Shown here piece by piece: positions 5,205 to 7,893 of a stretch of 7,893 nucleotides of DNA; position 1 is the first letter of the stretch; each line of letters opens with the position of its first letter. The position numbers were made by a program, and so were the translations under genes. Source of the DNA: Gammaproteobacteria bacterium. GTDB lineage: Bacteria > Pseudomonadota > Gammaproteobacteria > DRJJ01. The notes below the pieces were generated by a model. It had not been told where the DNA came from. It ran no database searches and saw only the letters and a program-made list of their open reading frames with translations. The DNA lies in the NCBI GenBank assembly GCA_011052255.1, contig DRJJ01000281.1, positions 1-7,893 on the forward strand, in the 5' to 3' direction.

Positions 5205-7811
5205 TCAGAAATCTGCGATGTAACCCAGGTAAACGAAGTAACTCGATTCGGTGGTATCACCGGTTGCAGTATTTTCGCTGTCTGACCATTCGTATCCACC
5301 CTCACCAATAAACTTGACACGCTTGCCAAATTTGTATTCTGTTTTTAGAGATGGCCTGATGGTAGTTGTTTTAGTGCCATTATCACGATCACGCTGGTCA
5401 ATCGCCAATTTGGGGTTAAAGCGCCAGGTCCTGCTCCACGGGTAGCGGCTATTGATTGAAAAACGTGTCAGGTCGGATGTACTGTTGTTATTGTAACGTA
5501 GCTCCATGATAGTCGTATCACCCTGCTTAATAATATTGCTACCGATTAATTGCCCGGCAACCGTATATTCATTTCCGGTTCCGTTTATAGCTTCAACTCC
5601 ACCAGATGCCGGTGTACTGGAGAAATTGGATACAGCAAACTCGCCGCCAATAGTAAATAATGAATGAACAGGCTTGGTGATAGAAACCAGAAATGATTTA
5701 AAGTGTGCAGTACGATCTCTGGCCAATTGTTGTATTTCTGCCTCGGTCAGACGGCCTTTAAGTATTTCAAGTGTACGGTCCGTCTGTCCAATTAAAGCAT
5801 TAGCTGTTGTCAGTAACGGGCTGTTACGATAATCAGTCTGTATGTTGAGATTGGTTCCATTGTCAAATCGCCAGTTACCGATAAGAAGTGCGGTATTGAT
5901 TTCTTCATATTCTATATCGTAGTCGAGCAAGGTGAATATTGAGTGCTTCGGGTGCAGGTAGCGTACCTCTGCGCCAACTGCTTCGCGGTCAATTAGACCG
6001 TATGCCTCCTGATGTATTGCAAATACATTAAATTCCCAGTAGTCGGCAAACCGGCCGCCATCTACATTAATGCCGTAAAAATACTTGTCCGTTTCGACTG
6101 AGTTTGATTCTGCCAGTACAACAGGGTAGCCTGCGACCACATTGACTTTCCATTTAGGGTTCAGGCGATAGCTGAATTCAGCACCATCGAAGCGTCCCTG
6201 TACTCCACCGGTGCTACTGCTCTGGCGGCCCAGGCGCGTTGACAAGCCACTTGTTTTATCAGATGCATTGATATACATATCACTGATGCGATAATCATTA
6301 CCTGCATCACTGTCATTAAAATCATAGGTATAGCTGGTGCTGAATTGTGTGCGTATATTGTAGCGATCGGTACGCAGGCGCGCATTAACACTCAGGTCGG
6401 AGTCCAGTGTAGAGTTGGTAGTTACCGGGTTATCAGGATCTGAAGTGGTGACGTTTCGTTGATAAAACTGCAGCAGGTTACCAAAGACCTGCCATTCGGG
6501 CTCAGCCTTTTTTCTGACTCTGCCTCTACGCCCACGACCGGCCGGTGCAACGGGGCTGCGACGAGCAGTAACCAGGGCATCAAGCCTTTGTTTGACGCGG
6601 TCTGTTCCCTCTCCTTGCGGATATAATTCCAGATATTTTTTATATTCAGCCTTGGCATGGGCGCGCTGGTTATTTTTGTCACGTGCCAGGCCAATGAACT
6701 CCTGTGCGTCACGACTGTAGCGGTGTTCAGGGTAGCGCAGTAGCTTGGTTAACAAGCGGATGCTTGATCTATAATCCTTGCTTAGAAGAGCGTTTCGGGC
6801 ACGCTTATAAAGATCACGTAGTTTTGCTTCGCTCGCGGTGCCCAGTGGTTTAAGGCGATGTTTGCCTGGTATTGTCGAGGGTCTGGACTGAGCAGGTTTT
6901 GTGGGGGTGACAGAGGGTTTTTGAGCAATGGTGGTGGGTTTCCCTGCCAGCCAGTTTCTGACGACATATAGTTCTTCACTACGTACACGGTCGACCCATG
7001 CCCCGGGGTAGTCTTTAGAAATTTTGCGGCGTGCTGCCTGTGCTTCTTCAAGACTGGTAAAAAACCCCAGTCGCAAGCGTACCCATTCGTTATCCTTGGT
7101 TGTGACGTTACGCGTAAATATCAGCCAGGGACTATAACGATCAGCATCAGGGAGACGAAAGGGTGTATCAGGGCTATGTGATGCCAGGTTGAGGGCAAAG
7201 GTATATGCCTTTGCCTGCTTTTCATCGGGTGCTTTACGTGATGCCGGTACCGATACAGGCGCTGGCATGGCAGTGGGTGCTGTAGTCTCGGGCGGTATAT
7301 CCGGGATGACCTCTGTGTCATCGATTTTTTCTGGTATTTTGGGTGCAGTGGCCGGACCTGAGCGAGTGCTAGTAATCAAGTCGATATTGAGACTGCGACC
7401 ATCATCACCGGTTTTAACAGTATAAGAAACAGTACGATTAAAGTTTAGAATCAGCTCGGGGCCGTTGGGTAGTGTGCGATCAATTTCGGCAGATATTAGT
7501 GGTACCTTATCACTGCGTTCCCAGCCAACCACCTCACTGCTTATCGGTGTGTCGTCCAGCACCTGGCCGGGTAATACCGGTATGGTCAGACTGACATTAA
7601 TTTCCTTGCCTTGCGAGACCGGGAAATGTCGCAGGTATGTTATAGGAATGTTGAACTGGATAATAATCCGATGTCGGCCATTTACTACTGTGGTTTCAAT
7701 ATGGTCAATGATCTTACTGGCCGCATTCGCAAAGGTTGATACCAGGGAAATGGCCAGGCAGAAGAGCAGTTTGCTGTGCCTGTACAGCAGGGTATAAGAA
7801 TAAGATTTCAT
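5205..7811 (-). CDS. Outer-membrane beta-barrel protein with AMIN-like, SPOR and TPR modules
   Basis: This 868-residue protein begins with a signal peptide (basic start, hydrophobic 14-27, cleavage after ANA at about 30). Residues 33-146 are beta-rich and AMIN-like, including an FNIPITYLRHFP segment. Pro-rich linkers lie at about 150-193 and 291-317. Residues 226-290 resemble a SPOR domain (peptidoglycan-binding; core WVRLRLGFFTSLEEAQAA). Residues 326-412 are TPR/CpoB-like helices with a KAEYKKYLELYPQGEG motif. A basic linker (420-436) leads to residues 437-868, rich in alternating polar/aromatic beta-strands and ending in Phe868, the usual BAM recognition signal of barrels. It would span the outer membrane with periplasmic arms touching peptidoglycan. 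The cargo is not evident and no haem CxxCH motif is present. No Shine-Dalgarno precedes the ATG, but it overlaps the upstream gene's stop as ATGA. The domain calls are by eye; barrel and signal peptide are the firmest. Confidence 0.8.
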   Translation of the reverse strand: MKSYSYTLLYRHSKLLFCLAISLVSTFANAASKIIDHIETTVVNGRHRIIIQFNIPITYLRHFPVSQGKEINVSLTIPVLPGQVLDDTPISSEVVGWERSDKVPLISAEIDRTLPNGPELILNFNRTVSYTVKTGDDGRSLNIDLITSTRSGPATAPKIPEKIDDTEVIPDIPPETTAPTAMPAPVSVPASRKAPDEKQAKAYTFALNLASHSPDTPFRLPDADRYSPWLIFTRNVTTKDNEWVRLRLGFFTSLEEAQAARRKISKDYPGAWVDRVRSEELYVVRNWLAGKPTTIAQKPSVTPTKPAQSRPSTIPGKHRLKPLGTASEAKLRDLYKRARNALLSKDYRSSIRLLTKLLRYPEHRYSRDAQEFIGLARDKNNQRAHAKAEYKKYLELYPQGEGTDRVKQRLDALVTARRSPVAPAGRGRRGRVRKKAEPEWQVFGNLLQFYQRNVTTSDPDNPVTTNSTLDSDLSVNARLRTDRYNIRTQFSTSYTYDFNDSDAGNDYRISDMYINASDKTSGLSTRLGRQSSSTGGVQGRFDGAEFSYRLNPKWKVNVVAGYPVVLAESNSVETDKYFYGINVDGGRFADYWEFNVFAIHQEAYGLIDREAVGAEVRYLHPKHSIFTLLDYDIEYEEINTALLIGNWRFDNGTNLNIQTDYRNSPLLTTANALIGQTDRTLEILKGRLTEAEIQQLARDRTAHFKSFLVSITKPVHSLFTIGGEFAVSNFSSTPASGGVEAINGTGNEYTVAGQLIGSNIIKQGDTTIMELRYNNNSTSDLTRFSINSRYPWSRTWRFNPKLAIDQRDRDNGTKTTTIRPSLKTEYKFGKRVKFIGEGGYEWSDSENTATGDTTESSYFVYLGYIADF
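7808..7811 (-). promoter_or_regulatory. ATGA overlap: translational coupling on the minus strand
   Basis: On the minus strand the ATG of the barrel protein (7811-7809) overlaps the TGA (7810-7808) of the gene upstream. The 30 bases before the ATG contain no AGGAG-like site; on this strand they read as an A/C-rich stretch. Re-initiation by ribosomes that finish the upstream gene is therefore the likely route, and the two genes should be co-transcribed. Confidence 0.75.
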
Positions 7812-7893
7812 GGTTGTTGAGTTTTATTCGTTTCGTGAGGAGCATTTTTTTCAGTGTCGATTTCTATAACAAGTTTACGCAGGTCAGTCGGAT
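7808..7893 (-). CDS. C-terminal end of an unidentified gene upstream of the barrel protein (partial)
   Basis: Reading the minus strand from the window edge, one frame is open for 27 codons (from 7891) and ends with TGA at 7810-7808. The other two frames hit stops within a few codons. The peptide has a hydrophobic/charged stretch (DLRKLVIEIDTEKN) followed by a polar tail ending in KTQQP. The exact 4-base ATGA overlap with the barrel gene strongly suggests a genuine coding end rather than chance. The fragment is too short to identify a family. It contains no cysteine and no recognisable domain. It marks the barrel protein as a downstream member of a minus-strand operon whose other genes lie beyond the window. 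Confidence 0.6.
   Translation of the reverse strand, partial: PTDLRKLVIEIDTEKNAPHETNKTQQP

Noticed and set aside
5249..5262. CGGTG-GTAT-CACCG hairpin near the 3' end of the barrel gene
   Set aside because: It is a 5-bp stem inside coding sequence with no T-tract; easily due to chance.
6422..6712. Minus-strand open frames of 76-102 codons overlapping the barrel gene and other real genes in alternative frames
   Set aside because: They overlap convincing long genes, show no domain or ribosome site and have protein compositions typical of out-of-frame reading.

Overview
The window reads as chromosomal DNA of a sulfur-oxidising proteobacterium, most likely gammaproteobacterial. The key evidence is the first 494 bases, which encode the C-terminal 163 residues of the alpha subunit of dissimilatory adenylylsulfate (APS) reductase (AprA). 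Base composition looks balanced throughout. I see no tRNA, rRNA, CRISPR array, transposase or phage gene.

Layout. (1) 1-494, plus strand: 3' end of aprA, closed by a textbook GNRA-loop intrinsic terminator at 534-570. (2) 746-1690, plus strand: a YkgJ-type cysteine-cluster protein with its own extended -10 promoter candidate. A strong inverted repeat without a T-tract follows it at 1723-1751. (3) 1900-5165, plus strand: a two-gene operon joined by a TAGTG stop/start overlap. The first gene encodes a membrane-anchored protein with two [4Fe-4S] motifs fused to a thioredoxin-reductase-like FAD/NAD(P) module. The second encodes an exported protein with Sel1 repeats followed by about 15 ankyrin repeats. 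(4) 5205-7893, minus strand, convergent with the operon across 39 bases: an 868-residue exported protein with an AMIN-like domain, a SPOR domain, TPR helices and an outer-membrane beta-barrel. An ATGA overlap couples it to an upstream gene of which only the last 27 codons are present.

How the parts may work together (inference). AprBA oxidises sulfite plus AMP to APS in the cytoplasm and passes the electrons to the membrane. The 4Fe-4S/flavin protein is predicted to face the cytoplasm from a single N-terminal anchor. It could connect an NAD(P)H pool to a ferredoxin-like or membrane carrier, but the window does not link it to AprBA directly, because a terminator and an independent gene lie between them. 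The ankyrin/Sel1 protein and the beta-barrel protein would act in the periplasm and outer membrane.

The most interesting object is the flavoprotein. The segment that normally ends a thioredoxin-reductase fold lies before the FAD Rossmann motif, so the fold appears circularly permuted. The second cysteine of its second cluster motif is a histidine, and it has no CxxC redox pair. I think this arrangement is shared by a family of related proteins, but that is recollection and not something the window can prove.
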